The translations under genes and the position numbers were made by a program. The notes under the pieces are model-generated. The model made no database searches. It was not told where the DNA came from and was given only the letters and a program-made list of their open reading frames with translations. A DNA stretch of 64,000 nt from Aquibacillus saliphilus (GTDB lineage: Bacteria; Bacillota; Bacilli; Bacillales; Amphibacillaceae), in the NCBI RefSeq assembly GCF_020404745.1, contig NZ_JAIZAP010000009.1, forward strand, positions 119,642-183,641, read 5' to 3'. How positions within the stretch are numbered: position 1 is the first letter of the stretch; the number at the start of each line of letters is the position of its first letter. Shown here piece after piece: positions 25,118 to 33,398 of this stretch.

Positions 25118-26026
25118 ATGATATATGTAGCATTAACACTATTTTTTTTGACATTACTTTTGCTCACTCGCGAATTTGTACTAAAAAAAGAAGTGAAAAA
25201 GATTAGCAAGCAGCTGCAACTCTACAATAAAAGTAAAACGAATAAAAAAATTGATATGTCACTCCTTGATAAAGACATTGAAAACCTTGGAATTGAAATA
25301 AATAAACTTATGGATCTATACGTGACAGAAAATAGAAAGAGAGTCCGCTTTAAAAACGAGCAAAAACAGGCGGTTGCCAATATGTCTCATGATTTAAGGA
25401 CACCATTAACTTCTATATTAGGGTTCATCCAGATGGCTGAAGACGATGATATTACAACAGACGAGAGAAAAGAATTATTAGCTACTGCAATTAAACGAGC
25501 AAAAAGACTTGAGGAAATGTTAAAAGAGTTTTTTGAACTGAGCATAATTGAATCGACGGATCGCCCTATGAAATCTGAACAAATCAATATGAGGAATTTA
25601 ACGATAAATATCTTGATGAGTTTTTATGATCGTTTTAACGACAAAAATATAGAACCAATCATTCAGGTGCCAGAAAACGATGTATTCATTGTCTCTGATG
25701 AATCAGCCGTTACGAGAGTAATTGAAAATTTGTTTTCAAATGCTATTGCCCACTCAAATGGAAACCTCATCATAAGTCTTGAGGAAAATGATAGGAGAGC
25801 TAGACTGATTGTTAAAAATGATGCACTTTCTTTGACTGAAGAAGATGTTGACCGAATTTTTGACCGATTTTATATGGCAGATCAATCTCGTTCAGGCAAA
25901 AGCACCGGATTAGGATTGTCGATTGTGAAAAGCTTTATGGAAAAAATGGATGGGACAATTACGGGACAGCTAAATGATGAGCAACTGTCCATCATTTGTG
26001 AATGGGAAACAGTGAAGAACAAATAA
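25118..26026 (+). CDS. Sensor histidine kinase
   Basis: Kinase of 302 residues. It has a single N-terminal membrane helix (IYVALTLFFLTLLLLTREFV), no large outer sensing domain, and a short linker. The H box is NMSHDLRTPLTSILGFIQMA, the N box VIENLFSNAIAHS, and the G box TGLGLSIVKSF. The DxF/G1 box is altered: LIVKNDALSLTEEDVDRIFDRFY has N-D-A where D-x-G is usual, as in several intramembrane-sensing kinases of peptide-resistance systems. With almost no extracellular part, it probably senses through its ABC transporter. Co-transcribed 23 bp after the permease. Confidence 0.88.
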   Translation: MIYVALTLFFLTLLLLTREFVLKKEVKKISKQLQLYNKSKTNKKIDMSLLDKDIENLGIEINKLMDLYVTENRKRVRFKNEQKQAVANMSHDLRTPLTSILGFIQMAEDDDITTDERKELLATAIKRAKRLEEMLKEFFELSIIESTDRPMKSEQINMRNLTINILMSFYDRFNDKNIEPIIQVPENDVFIVSDESAVTRVIENLFSNAIAHSNGNLIISLEENDRRARLIVKNDALSLTEEDVDRIFDRFYMADQSRSGKSTGLGLSIVKSFMEKMDGTITGQLNDEQLSIICEWETVKNK

Positions 26027-26059
26027 AAATAGAAAATAAATTAGAATGGAGTTTAGTAT

Positions 26060-27496
26060 ATGCGTAAGAAGCTAGGTGTTAATTTTCTAATAGCATTTAT
26101 ATTATTAAACGTATGGATTCCTCCTTTATCAATTCAGGCTGCTGAGTCTATCAATACAGTTGATGTTGATGAATTTGTTACGAATTATCTCAAAAAAAAC
26201 GGATTGCCTGGTGCTTCTATTGTAGTTGTTAAAGATGGCAAGTTAAAGTATGAAAAAGGTTATGGCCATAATTCTAACGAAAAACCACTGACAGCAAATT
26301 CTAAAATGAGACTCGCTTCAGGTTCTAAACCATTTACAGCATTTGCTGTGTTACAACTCGTTGATGAAGGAAAGATTCAACTAGATGATCATGTAGTGAA
26401 ACATTTGCCAGAAGTGAAACTTGACGATCCTAGATGGGAAGAAGTTACGATACGGCAATTGTTGAGTCAAACATCTGGTTTGCCGGATCCAATAATTGTA
26501 GCCCCAGCAAATACGTTAAAAGCAGGAGTAGAACGTCTCTTTGATTGGAAACTACAATCTCAACCCGGAGAGAAATATGCTTATAGTAATGCAAACTATT
26601 GGGTCTTAGCTTATTTGGTAGAAAAAATTAGTGGTATTGGGTTTGAAGATTATTTAACGCAAGAGGTATTTTCACCACTAGGAATGAATGACTCGCTTAC
26701 TGCTGTGAACTCTGGAGATTCTGTGTCTGGGCTACCAAAAGGATATGTAACAGCATATGGAACGGCAATACCTTGGACAGAGCTTGAACAAATGTTGATG
26801 GGGGCTGGAGGAGTCGTTACGACTGCTTCGGATATGGGGAAATGGCTTTCAATGCACACAAACGAAGGCAAGAATGAAGTAGGAGAGTTATTATTATCAA
26901 AAGAATTATTAGAAGAGTACTATTCATCACAGCCTGGCAGTGAAAAATACGGTCTTGGCTGGTCGTTAAGTTCTCCGAATGTCAAACCAGCACGTATTTC
27001 ACATAGCGGTTCAGTATCTACTTATCAAACTCAGCAAGACATTGTACCGAGTAGTGGGTATGCAGTTGCGGTTTTACTCAATAGCTTCACTCCTACATTA
27101 GAACATGCATATGAGATTAGTTCGGGGATAATTCAACTAACTGAGGGAAATGAACCTGAAATGAAAGCTCCTGTACCTAAAATAATTGACCTTTCCCTCG
27201 CTCTCATAACATCGATTTACTTGGTTTTCGGCATTCGAGGAATCCTACGAAGTAAAAAATGGACGGATCATCGTAAAAATCATTCTGCTTGGAGATTTTA
27301 TTTACGGTTAATCCCACAATTGGTCCCTATCCTATGTATTGGTTGGCTGTTCTTTATTGTTCCAACTTTAGAAAATAACAGTTCGACCACGATTGATGCA
27401 TTCGGTCTTTACCCAGCAGCGATGATCTTATTGGCAATCATTTTCATTAATGGATTGGTTCTAACAATTTTGAGGGTATATTATCGTATAAGATGA
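26060..27496 (+). CDS. Secreted/membrane serine hydrolase, beta-lactamase family
   Basis: A 478-residue protein with a signal peptide (residues 1-27, ending SIQAAES), an extracellular beta-lactamase-like domain and three C-terminal membrane helices (about 377-400, 413-435, 446-470). Catalytic motifs are SGSK in RLASGSKPFTAF, YSN in YAYSNANYWVL and HSG in ISHSGSVSTY. Similar FmtA/Pbp-type hydrolases act on cell-wall components or give tolerance to envelope antibiotics. It starts 33 bp after the kinase gene, so it may be the last gene of the ABC/two-component cassette, which would fit an envelope-stress role. Enzyme activity not determinable. Confidence 0.87.
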   Translation: MRKKLGVNFLIAFILLNVWIPPLSIQAAESINTVDVDEFVTNYLKKNGLPGASIVVVKDGKLKYEKGYGHNSNEKPLTANSKMRLASGSKPFTAFAVLQLVDEGKIQLDDHVVKHLPEVKLDDPRWEEVTIRQLLSQTSGLPDPIIVAPANTLKAGVERLFDWKLQSQPGEKYAYSNANYWVLAYLVEKISGIGFEDYLTQEVFSPLGMNDSLTAVNSGDSVSGLPKGYVTAYGTAIPWTELEQMLMGAGGVVTTASDMGKWLSMHTNEGKNEVGELLLSKELLEEYYSSQPGSEKYGLGWSLSSPNVKPARISHSGSVSTYQTQQDIVPSSGYAVAVLLNSFTPTLEHAYEISSGIIQLTEGNEPEMKAPVPKIIDLSLALITSIYLVFGIRGILRSKKWTDHRKNHSAWRFYLRLIPQLVPILCIGWLFFIVPTLENNSSTTIDAFGLYPAAMILLAIIFINGLVLTILRVYYRIR

Positions 27497-27637
27497 GGTG
27501 AAGTTTGAAAGTTGTGAGCATTTCTAAAAGTGGCTGAAGTAGGGGTAGTAAGTGAATATTAAAAAAATAAGAGACGAATAAATGGGGTATTTAGTTAGGA
27601 AATGATAAGATAAAATTGAGATAGAAAGGTGGATATT

Positions 27638-28255
27638 ATGAAAATTATCGTTTTTGGTGCAACAGGTGGTGTAGGTCAATCCGTTGTGAGTCAAGGACTT
27701 GAGGCTGGATTTGAAATAACAGCGTTTGTACGGACTCCAACAAAGCTAACCGTTTCTCATGAAAATTTAAAGATTATACAGGGAAATGCTTTCAATCAAG
27801 GGGAAGTCTCAGAAGCGATTGCAGGTCATGAGGCTGTTGTATCATGTTTAGGCTCAAGTCAAGGGATGAAAAAGTCAACCGAGCTTCAAGAAATGACAAA
27901 AAATATTGTTAATGGCATGAAGGAGCATAATGTAGAACGAATTATCTACACTGCATCTGCGGGAGTCCATAAAGAATTATCGGGACTAAGTGGAAAACTG
28001 GTCATGGGAATGCTTAAGAATCCTCTAATAGATCATCGCGCTGCAGTTGATTATATTCAAGCGCATGAACTGAACTACACAATTGCTCGACCGATGGGGT
28101 TAACAAATCAACCATTTACAGGAAAGTACAGAGAATCTTCAACAAGCGTACCGGAGAAATCAAAGTCAATACCGCGAGCTGACGTAGCACACTTTATCTT
28201 AAAAGCATTAAGAGATTCACGTTATGAAAATACGTCAATTGGAATTTCTACCTAA
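27638..28255 (+). CDS. NAD(P)-binding protein, NmrA-like/SDR atypical
   Basis: A 205-residue Rossmann-fold protein. The N-terminal IIVFGATGGVGQSVVSQGLE is the nucleotide-binding motif of atypical SDRs, followed by FVRTPTKL, where the arginine suggests NADPH. The core has AVVSCLGSSQG and IIYTASAGVHKEL, and the C-terminal part has YTIARPMGLTNQ. Relatives (YwnB-type, biliverdin reductase-like, NmrA-like) are redox sensors or reductases; the conserved Tyr/Lys pair of classical SDRs is absent. ATG 27638 follows GAAAGGTGG; an in-frame GTG at 27629 is too close to it. Confidence 0.85.
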   Translation: MKIIVFGATGGVGQSVVSQGLEAGFEITAFVRTPTKLTVSHENLKIIQGNAFNQGEVSEAIAGHEAVVSCLGSSQGMKKSTELQEMTKNIVNGMKEHNVERIIYTASAGVHKELSGLSGKLVMGMLKNPLIDHRAAVDYIQAHELNYTIARPMGLTNQPFTGKYRESSTSVPEKSKSIPRADVAHFILKALRDSRYENTSIGIST

Positions 28256-28513
28256 GTAGTTACACAAGTTATCTCCTGAACAGTACGATCATGACCAACT
28301 GCCTCCAACTATACATAAAAGGGTGCATTATAAAGAAATGTTAAGGGGGCTTAGAAAGTCATAGGGACAAGTCCTTTAGCTCAAAAATAGAGGTGACTGT
28401 CAAATTTTCAAGCACCAAGACGGTTCTTTGGCATTACTTAAGATATTCTTCTACTCAGATTTTGAGTACGTACAGCAGCCCCCTTTTTAGCTCGTGATGG
28501 TTCAAGTTCATAA

Positions 28514-28542
28514 AACCCCCTACTATTCAAAAGTAGGGGGTT
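28514..28542 (-). terminator. Terminator of heme-related minus-strand operon
   Basis: AACCCCCTACT and AGTAGGGGGTT form a perfect 11-bp stem with a 7-nt loop; on the minus strand it is followed by TTTATG. It starts ten bases past the monooxygenase stop codon. Confidence 0.75.
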
Positions 28543-28551
28543 AGTAAGTAA

Positions 28552-28872
28552 TTATGCATTTGAATCTAAAGTCGAAGCAACCTCTGAGATAATGATTTCA
28601 CTCCCCAAGATAGGGGATTCTTGTTCCCCGTTCGTTGGACCTGAATGAGCTTCTTTAAAAGCATCGCTATTTTTCCAAAGGGTAAAGTCCTCCATGGTGT
28701 TCCAATACATATTTACATTTAGCTCATCATATTCTGATAGATTTTTGGTAATTAGTACCTCGACTTTTACAAAACCATTCATTTTCTGTAGAGTTCCTGG
28801 TCTTGTGAACATTGGAGCCATCTTTTCAGCAAAACCTAATTTCATTTTAATTCTGTTCGTTACAATAATCAT
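28552..28872 (-). CDS. Heme-degrading monooxygenase, IsdG/HmoA family
   Basis: A 106-residue protein of the antibiotic-biosynthesis-monooxygenase fold. The three residues essential in IsdG/IsdI all occur at the family positions: Asn6 in VTNRI, Trp66 in DFTLWKNSDAF and His76 in KEAHSG. These enzymes open heme with oxygen and release iron, giving staphylobilin-type or biliverdin-like products. It is the last gene of an operon with an HrtBA-like ABC exporter, 13 bp after the ATPase gene, which supports a role in disposing of excess heme. A good GGAGG ribosome binding site is present on the minus strand. Confidence 0.88.
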   Translation of the reverse strand: MIIVTNRIKMKLGFAEKMAPMFTRPGTLQKMNGFVKVEVLITKNLSEYDELNVNMYWNTMEDFTLWKNSDAFKEAHSGPTNGEQESPILGSEIIISEVASTLDSNA

Positions 28873-28885
28873 TGATTATTCCTCC

Positions 28886-29620
28886 TTAGTTTTCTTGCAA
28901 CTGTTTATCCTCTAGTAGAGTATTCCCGTTTTCACGATTGAATGAATCATCATGTTTAAGTCTGCCATCTTCCATTCGATATACTTTATCGCAGTATTCT
29001 AGCATTCGTTCGTCATGGGTAACCATAATCGCTGCTTTGTTTCTTGTTTTTGCTTCGTTGGCTATGAGTTGAACCACTTCATGAGCCCTTTTCGAATCAA
29101 GACTTGCTGTTGGCTCGTCTGCCAGAATAATTGATGGATTGTTCATAAAAGCACGAGCAATTGCAGTACGCTGTCGTTCACCTCCAGATAGTTGTTCAGG
29201 TAATTTTTCCAGTTTTGCTGCTAACCCGAGACTTTGTAATAATTCCTTTGCGTATCCCTTATCCACTTTTGCAAGTTTCCCTGCCATTTTTTTCACTACA
29301 AGTAATTGTTCTAAAACATTTAAATAGGGGACAAGATTACTTGTTTGTAAGATAAATCCTATTTCTTCCAGACGCAATCGCACTAAATTCTTAGGTTTTA
29401 ATTCATTAAGGTTCTTACCGTTAAGAATGACCTCACCTTTAGATGTCTGGAGTAATGCACCTGCAATAGCTAGAAATGTACTTTTTCCTGAACCAGATGG
29501 GCCAATGACAGCGATAAACTCACCTTGTTCCACAGTTAGGGAGATATCATCAAGGGCAAGAACTTGATTTTCACCCTGTTGATAAAGTTTTGAGACATTT
29601 TTGAATTGTATTCCTGACAT
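28886..29620 (-). CDS. ABC transporter ATP-binding protein, HrtA-like (MacB/LolD type)
   Basis: A 244-residue ATPase: Walker A GPSGSGKSTFL, Q-loop IGFILQTSNLVPYLNVLEQL, signature LSGGERQRTAIARAFMNN, Walker B IILADEPTASLD, switch MVTHDERMLE. The Q-loop and signature surroundings closely resemble staphylococcal HrtA, the ATPase of the heme exporter HrtBA, more than general macrolide exporters; this is by recollection, not alignment. Its stop-proximal neighbour is an IsdG-type heme monooxygenase and its upstream partner an FtsX-like permease, overlapping by one base. The C-terminal 30 residues are a charged extension. Confidence 0.88.
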   Translation of the reverse strand: MSGIQFKNVSKLYQQGENQVLALDDISLTVEQGEFIAVIGPSGSGKSTFLAIAGALLQTSKGEVILNGKNLNELKPKNLVRLRLEEIGFILQTSNLVPYLNVLEQLLVVKKMAGKLAKVDKGYAKELLQSLGLAAKLEKLPEQLSGGERQRTAIARAFMNNPSIILADEPTASLDSKRAHEVVQLIANEAKTRNKAAIMVTHDERMLEYCDKVYRMEDGRLKHDDSFNRENGNTLLEDKQLQEN

Positions 29621-30741
29621 TATTCCATCCTCCCAATCGCTTGAAGTGGGTCTATTTTTGTGATTTTTCGAACGGAAACCAATGAACTTAAAATCGAAAT
29701 GACAAGTAATAAAAGGGCATAAAGGACAACTAATTTAAGATCAAGTGAAAACGGCATTTCATCTGGGAGAATAAGGGCTGTCCCATAGGTTAACAAGACT
29801 CCTGCTGTAATACTAACAAATGATAATAGAAATACTTGGGAAACAATAGCTCTTCCAAGGAAACGATTGCTGGCGCCAAGAGCTTTTAATATGCCAAATT
29901 GATTAGATTTTTGCAAGGTAAGTACGTAAAAGAATACACCTAGAACAAATGCCGAGATGGCTAAAAGAAAAGCAAGCATCATCATAATGGTGCCATTTTC
30001 TTCTTTATAACCAGGCATACCCTGGACGGCTGCGCTCTTGGTTACTGTTTCCGTATTCTTGAATAACTGATTTAATTTCTCAGAATCAATATTTTTTCCT
30101 TGTAACATAATCGCATTTACAGGTTTCTCAATTCCTTTATCAGAACCAGGTGCTGCAAATTGAATAGAGCGCCACTTATCTAAAGTAGTAAAAATGGCAG
30201 GTAAATGATTGTAGGTTTCATTGTTAACAAACCCGACAATTTTCATTTTTTCTAATGAACCTTCTATCTTCAGGGTATCACCAATCTTAAAGCCCTTTTT
30301 CTTTAAGGTATCATTAGCGATCACTTCCAATGATTCATTTGCTTGAAGTGGCTTTCCGTCAATCACATTGGGTTCCAGAAAACTACCCGGTGTTGTTCCC
30401 AATATAGCAATATCTACTTTTTCGTTAGTTCCAGAATCAGAATTATTTAGTATGGTTCCCATGGTTGCACCCATTACGGTTGCAGCTGAAACATTGGGCT
30501 GATTTTCCAGTTTTTCTGCCAATGATTCACTCAATAATGATCGACTCATAGAGGCTCTAGATCCATCTTCAAATGTCACATAAGTGGCATCCATATTTTT
30601 AATTGTTGCGGCACTAAGAGTGGAAAGGCCGTTACCTAACCCTGATAGCATGAATACCAACCAAGCAATCATGACAGTTATAACGCCAATCATTAGAAAC
30701 CGTAATTTACCATGCTTTAACTCTCTTATAGCAAGAAACAA
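29620..30741 (-). CDS. ABC transporter permease, FtsX/HrtB-like
   Basis: A 373-residue permease with the FtsX/MacB layout: one N-terminal helix (residues about 16-36), a large extracytoplasmic domain (about 40-250), and three C-terminal helices (about 255-280, 300-325, 335-358). LQKSNQFGILKALGASNRFL between helices 2 and 3 and the ending TKIDPLQAIGRME match HrtB-type heme exporter permeases. First gene of the operon with the ATPase and heme monooxygenase. A strong promoter with two candidate PadR operators precedes it, so it is probably switched on when the PadR protein releases DNA, perhaps on binding heme. Confidence 0.87.
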   Translation of the reverse strand: MFLAIRELKHGKLRFLMIGVITVMIAWLVFMLSGLGNGLSTLSAATIKNMDATYVTFEDGSRASMSRSLLSESLAEKLENQPNVSAATVMGATMGTILNNSDSGTNEKVDIAILGTTPGSFLEPNVIDGKPLQANESLEVIANDTLKKKGFKIGDTLKIEGSLEKMKIVGFVNNETYNHLPAIFTTLDKWRSIQFAAPGSDKGIEKPVNAIMLQGKNIDSEKLNQLFKNTETVTKSAAVQGMPGYKEENGTIMMMLAFLLAISAFVLGVFFYVLTLQKSNQFGILKALGASNRFLGRAIVSQVFLLSFVSITAGVLLTYGTALILPDEMPFSLDLKLVVLYALLLLVISILSSLVSVRKITKIDPLQAIGRME

Positions 30742-30771
30742 TGTAAGTCACTCCTTTGATGTAAACACTAA

Positions 30772-30830
30772 TAGTCACATGTGACTAATGAAATTATACT
30801 AGTTTGTCATTGATTAGTCAATTGTGATTA
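30772..30830 (-). promoter_or_regulatory. Promoter of heme-export operon with two PadR-type operators
   Basis: On the minus strand, -35 TTGACT (30821-30816) and -10 TATAAT (30798-30793) are 17 bp apart. Just downstream of the -10 lies TAGTCACATGTGACTA (30772-30787), a perfect 16-bp palindrome. An imperfect copy, TAGTCAATTGTGATTA (30815-30830), covers the -35. The centres are 43 bp apart, about four helical turns, so the two sites face the same side of the DNA. This is a typical repressor layout. Confidence 0.75.
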
Positions 30831-30865
30831 TATGGTTAAACAGGATTATTTTTTATTGAGATATA

Positions 30866-30889
30866 AAAAAGGAACCCTCGGTCGGTTCC
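30866..30889 (-). terminator. Terminator after padR-like gene
   Basis: GGAACC and GGTTCC pair around a short loop (30871-30888), flanked by A-run and T-run; on the minus strand the hairpin ends in TTTTTTAT, between the PadR stop and the heme-operon promoter. Confidence 0.7.
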
Positions 30890-30912
30890 TTTAATTCATG
30901 TGAGTATAAAAT

Positions 30913-31431
30913 TTAATCCGAATGAAGAAGATGGTGAATATTATTTTCAAGAAAGGCAACTTCTGCTTCTAACATTGTAATTTTATGTTTGACTGCAAGA
31001 TTAACACCAGTTCGTATTCCATGTGTAGGGGTTTGGTTAAATAGATCTATTAGTTTTTTGTTCTTTTTTAATCTTTCCTTCAAGGCCGCTATTGCTTTAT
31101 CAATCGGAAGAAAATCAATAAACATTAACCCAATATCTCCTTGGTAATTAACACTTTCCGCAGAGGATAGATTATCTAAGAGTAATTGATAAAAATAGTT
31201 TCGGCCGCTTTCATTTATAGAGTACACTTTTCGGGTGGGTCTATTTCCTTCTTGTTCTAACTGAATATCTATATATCCCTTTTGATTTAGTTTATCCAGA
31301 GTAGCATAAGCAGTAGGTTTTTTCATATCTGTAACTGTACTTAAGTTTCTTTCAATAAATTCATTAATTTGATATCCGTGCTGACTTTGTCCCATAAGTA
31401 ACCCAAGCAGAATTAGTGAGCGATGTTCCAC
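30913..31431 (-). CDS. PadR-family transcriptional regulator
   Basis: A 172-residue regulator with an N-terminal winged helix (LILLGLLMGQSQHGYQINEF through PTAYATLDKLNQKGYIDIQL, and RPTRKVYSINESG in the wing) and a C-terminal helical dimerisation domain, the PadR/Vir_act_alpha_C layout. It lies directly upstream of the heme exporter operon in the same direction, separated by a terminator and the operon's own promoter. Palindromes of TAGTCA...TGACTA type occur at that promoter, and a half-site TAGTCAATTG lies 57 bp upstream of this gene at 31488, suggesting repression of both. Start codon is GTG at 31431 behind AAAGGAGGATTTCA. Confidence 0.85.
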   Translation of the reverse strand: MEHRSLILLGLLMGQSQHGYQINEFIERNLSTVTDMKKPTAYATLDKLNQKGYIDIQLEQEGNRPTRKVYSINESGRNYFYQLLLDNLSSAESVNYQGDIGLMFIDFLPIDKAIAALKERLKKNKKLIDLFNQTPTHGIRTGVNLAVKHKITMLEAEVAFLENNIHHLLHSD

Positions 31432-31487
31432 TGAAATCCTCCTTTCTTTTAAGTATTCTTTATTTATTTTCTCCTAAATTTACTTTG

Positions 31488-31497
31488 TAGTCAATTG
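31488..31497 (-). promoter_or_regulatory. Half-site of the PadR-type operator upstream of padR
   Basis: TAGTCAATTG repeats the first ten bases of the operator at 30815. On the minus strand it contains TTGACT, a possible -35 for the PadR gene, with GAAAAT 17 bp further as a weak -10. Suggests autoregulation. Confidence 0.4.
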
Positions 31498-31501
31498 AGG
31501 G

Positions 31502-31606
31502 ATTACCACCAGAAGTGATACAACCATTAGTGGTTATGGGGTTGGAGCAATAGGCATAATAAACTTACCATTGATTGTTACACAGTATAACAATACTATG
31601 CAATAG
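31502..31606 (+). pseudogene. C-terminal remnant of an unknown, probably membrane, protein
   Basis: An open stretch reads ITTRSDTTISGYGVGAIGII then NLPLIVTQYNNTMQ and TAG. No start codon or ribosome binding site. The last nine codons and the bases after the stop reappear at 53844-53891 (30 of 33 bases identical from ACACAGTATAA onward), where they read LVATQYNDTIQ and TAG. Two copies of the same ending imply relics of a repeated gene. Confidence 0.4.
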
Positions 31607-31783
31607 AAAAAGGAAGAAATGGGGTAGCGGTTATGAAAATAAATTACGCTACAAGTGCCTGACCCCCGATAATAAAAAAGAGGGCTATATTGCTGGCATA
31701 GTAAAGGCAGGAGAAAAAGCGCAGCTTCTATGTCATGTCAATCCGCGTAGAGACCTTGGTAGCATGCATTCTTGGTTCTAATG

Positions 31784-31838
31784 GTGCCGTCACCACCCGT
31801 GATTTGTCAAATTCGACATTTACGGGTGGTGACGGCAC
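31784..31838 (+). terminator. Long GC-rich hairpin
   Basis: GTGCCGTCACCACCCGT (31784-31800) and its exact complement at 31822-31838 form a 17-bp stem; inside, TTGTC and GACAT can pair further. ATTTTC follows. Much stronger and more GC-rich than other terminators here; no intact gene precedes it, so it may also be a dispersed palindromic repeat. Confidence 0.6.
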
Positions 31839-31915
31839 TATTTTCATATACTTCCAAGTAATAATGAAATATGAGATACTCTAGGTAAATTGGATAATAG
31901 AAGGGTGTCTTTCAA

Positions 31916-32911
31916 GTGGAACTGCAACAAGAATTAACTGAAAATGGTTTTACGGTAGCTGCTGAACTACTAGCAAATCTAGCTGAAAGTGATCATTTTC
32001 TTGAAGGGATTTCTTTGATTTTAAAAGAATGTGATTCTTCAACAAGTAATCTTCCTGACGATATTCTTATCTTGTGTACGCAGTTAGAGCACGTAACTAC
32101 CTTTCAGGAGGAATACAAATCTATTTTATTACGTGATCTAAAAATTATATTATCCGAAATGATGAACCCCACAAATGATCCAGCGGGAATCTATATCGAT
32201 AAAAAGGAAGAAGAGGAAATTATTTCCTTGTATAAAAAAGCCTTAGTAGGTAATGCAGATGCCCAGCTCGAACTTGGTCATTTTTATAAATCAATGCAGC
32301 GTGATGAATGGGCCTTTGACTGGTTCAAAGTAGCAGCCGATGCCGGTAGTGTGGATGCCCTTTACTGGCTAGGTAATGATTATTTTGTTGGAAAAGTTGT
32401 CGAACATGATTGGGAAAAAGCTTATTTTTGTTATAAAGAAGCCGCGGAAAAAGGACATGCGGATGCCCTAAACAATTATGCGGATATGTATTTACGTGGG
32501 GAGTATGTGGAGAAGAATGAAAAAAGAGCTCTAGAACTTTTCAAGGAAGCCGCTGATAGAGGCGTACCTGAAGCAATGTACACACTTGGCTATATGTATG
32601 AAAATGGTGTCGGGACAGAAGTAGACATGGGAGAATCCAAACGATGGTTTACTGAATCCGCCCTTTTTGGTGATGTGTTTGCAGCGAATCGCCTAGGACA
32701 TGAAGCAGTGGAAAATGGCCTGGGGGATGAAGCGATATCTTGGTATCAAATGGCTGCTGATCGGGGTGACTCTTATGGGGAGTTTAATCTTGGTGTTTGC
32801 CATGAGAACGGGATTGGAACCCAAGTTAATATAAAAAAAGCTAAATATTGGTATCAAAAAGCTGCTTTAAAAGGTGATGATCTGGCAAAGCAGAGGGCAA
32901 AAGAATTATAA
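31916..32911 (+). CDS. Sel1-repeat (TPR-like) protein
   Basis: A 331-residue soluble protein. Residues about 110-331 hold six Sel1 repeats with the pattern A-x-x-x-L-G-x-x-Y-x-x-G, e.g. ADAQLELGHFYKS, VDALYWLGNDYFVG, ADALNNYADMYLRG, PEAMYTLGYMYENG, GEFNLGVCHENGIGT, each followed by W-x-x-A or Y-x-x-A-A. These solenoids bind other proteins. The N-terminal 100 residues are helical and not recognised. No signal peptide. It stands alone, so its partner is unknown. GTG start with AGAAGGG upstream. Confidence 0.85.
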   Translation: MELQQELTENGFTVAAELLANLAESDHFLEGISLILKECDSSTSNLPDDILILCTQLEHVTTFQEEYKSILLRDLKIILSEMMNPTNDPAGIYIDKKEEEEIISLYKKALVGNADAQLELGHFYKSMQRDEWAFDWFKVAADAGSVDALYWLGNDYFVGKVVEHDWEKAYFCYKEAAEKGHADALNNYADMYLRGEYVEKNEKRALELFKEAADRGVPEAMYTLGYMYENGVGTEVDMGESKRWFTESALFGDVFAANRLGHEAVENGLGDEAISWYQMAADRGDSYGEFNLGVCHENGIGTQVNIKKAKYWYQKAALKGDDLAKQRAKEL

Positions 32912-33156
32912 ATTTATCGCATTTGTTTTAAATGAAGGGGTACGCTTACAGACCCTGCCGAATGACAAAGTGATAGATTTGTCTATAAGAGCGTGTTCAA
33001 ACAGTACCCTATTAAATAAAATTCAAGTTTAAAACTCCCCTTTCATACTTCCATAATTGGAAATGAAAGTAAATTATTTGGAAAGTCCTAAGTAAACTGA
33101 ATATTCATCAAAATGATGCCTGAAAAAGGGTACATTTTCCCCCTTGGTCATAAACA

Positions 33157-33348
33157 ATGATTGAGGATGCTGTCTGGGTGAATGAACAGGTTGGAAATAC
33201 GGCAGTAAAAGTATATATATCACGTCTCAGAACTAATTTAGCCACTGCGCTGCAGATTGATCAAGTGCAAGTGCGTAAGCATGTGCTCATTACAACTAAT
33301 GGTCGATACAAGTATAACTATCCAGATAAATATTATGTCCTCAGGTAA
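33157..33348 (+). pseudogene. Fragment of a winged-helix DNA-binding domain
   Basis: Sixty-three codons read VWVNEQVGNTAVKVYISRLR through VLITTNGRYKYNYPDKYYVL. This resembles the recognition helix and wing of an OmpR/SARP-type winged helix (W-x-N-x-x-G-N-x-x-V-x-V-x-I-S-x-L-R). No receiver or start-proximal region precedes it and no ribosome binding site is seen, so it is probably the 3' relic of a regulator. Confidence 0.4.
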
Positions 33349-33380
33349 AAACAAGGTTACGAATTCGTAACCTTGTTTTT
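33347..33380. terminator. 34-bp perfect palindrome, bidirectional terminator
   Basis: AAAAACAAGGTTACGAA and TTCGTAACCTTGTTTTT are perfect 17-bp arms meeting at GAATTC. The A-run and T-run flanks make it a terminator in both directions. It begins at the stop codon of the winged-helix fragment. Confidence 0.7.
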
Positions 33381-33398
33381 ATTATACTGTGGTTAGGA

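Noticed and set aside
28343..28485. AAGGGGGCT and AGCCCCCTT as ends of a miniature transposable element
   Set aside because: Only nine bases pair, no target duplication, and the interior shows no further symmetry.
31575..31781. 68-codon plus-strand frame
   Set aside because: Weak composition, starts inside the relic ending at 31606, no ribosome binding site.
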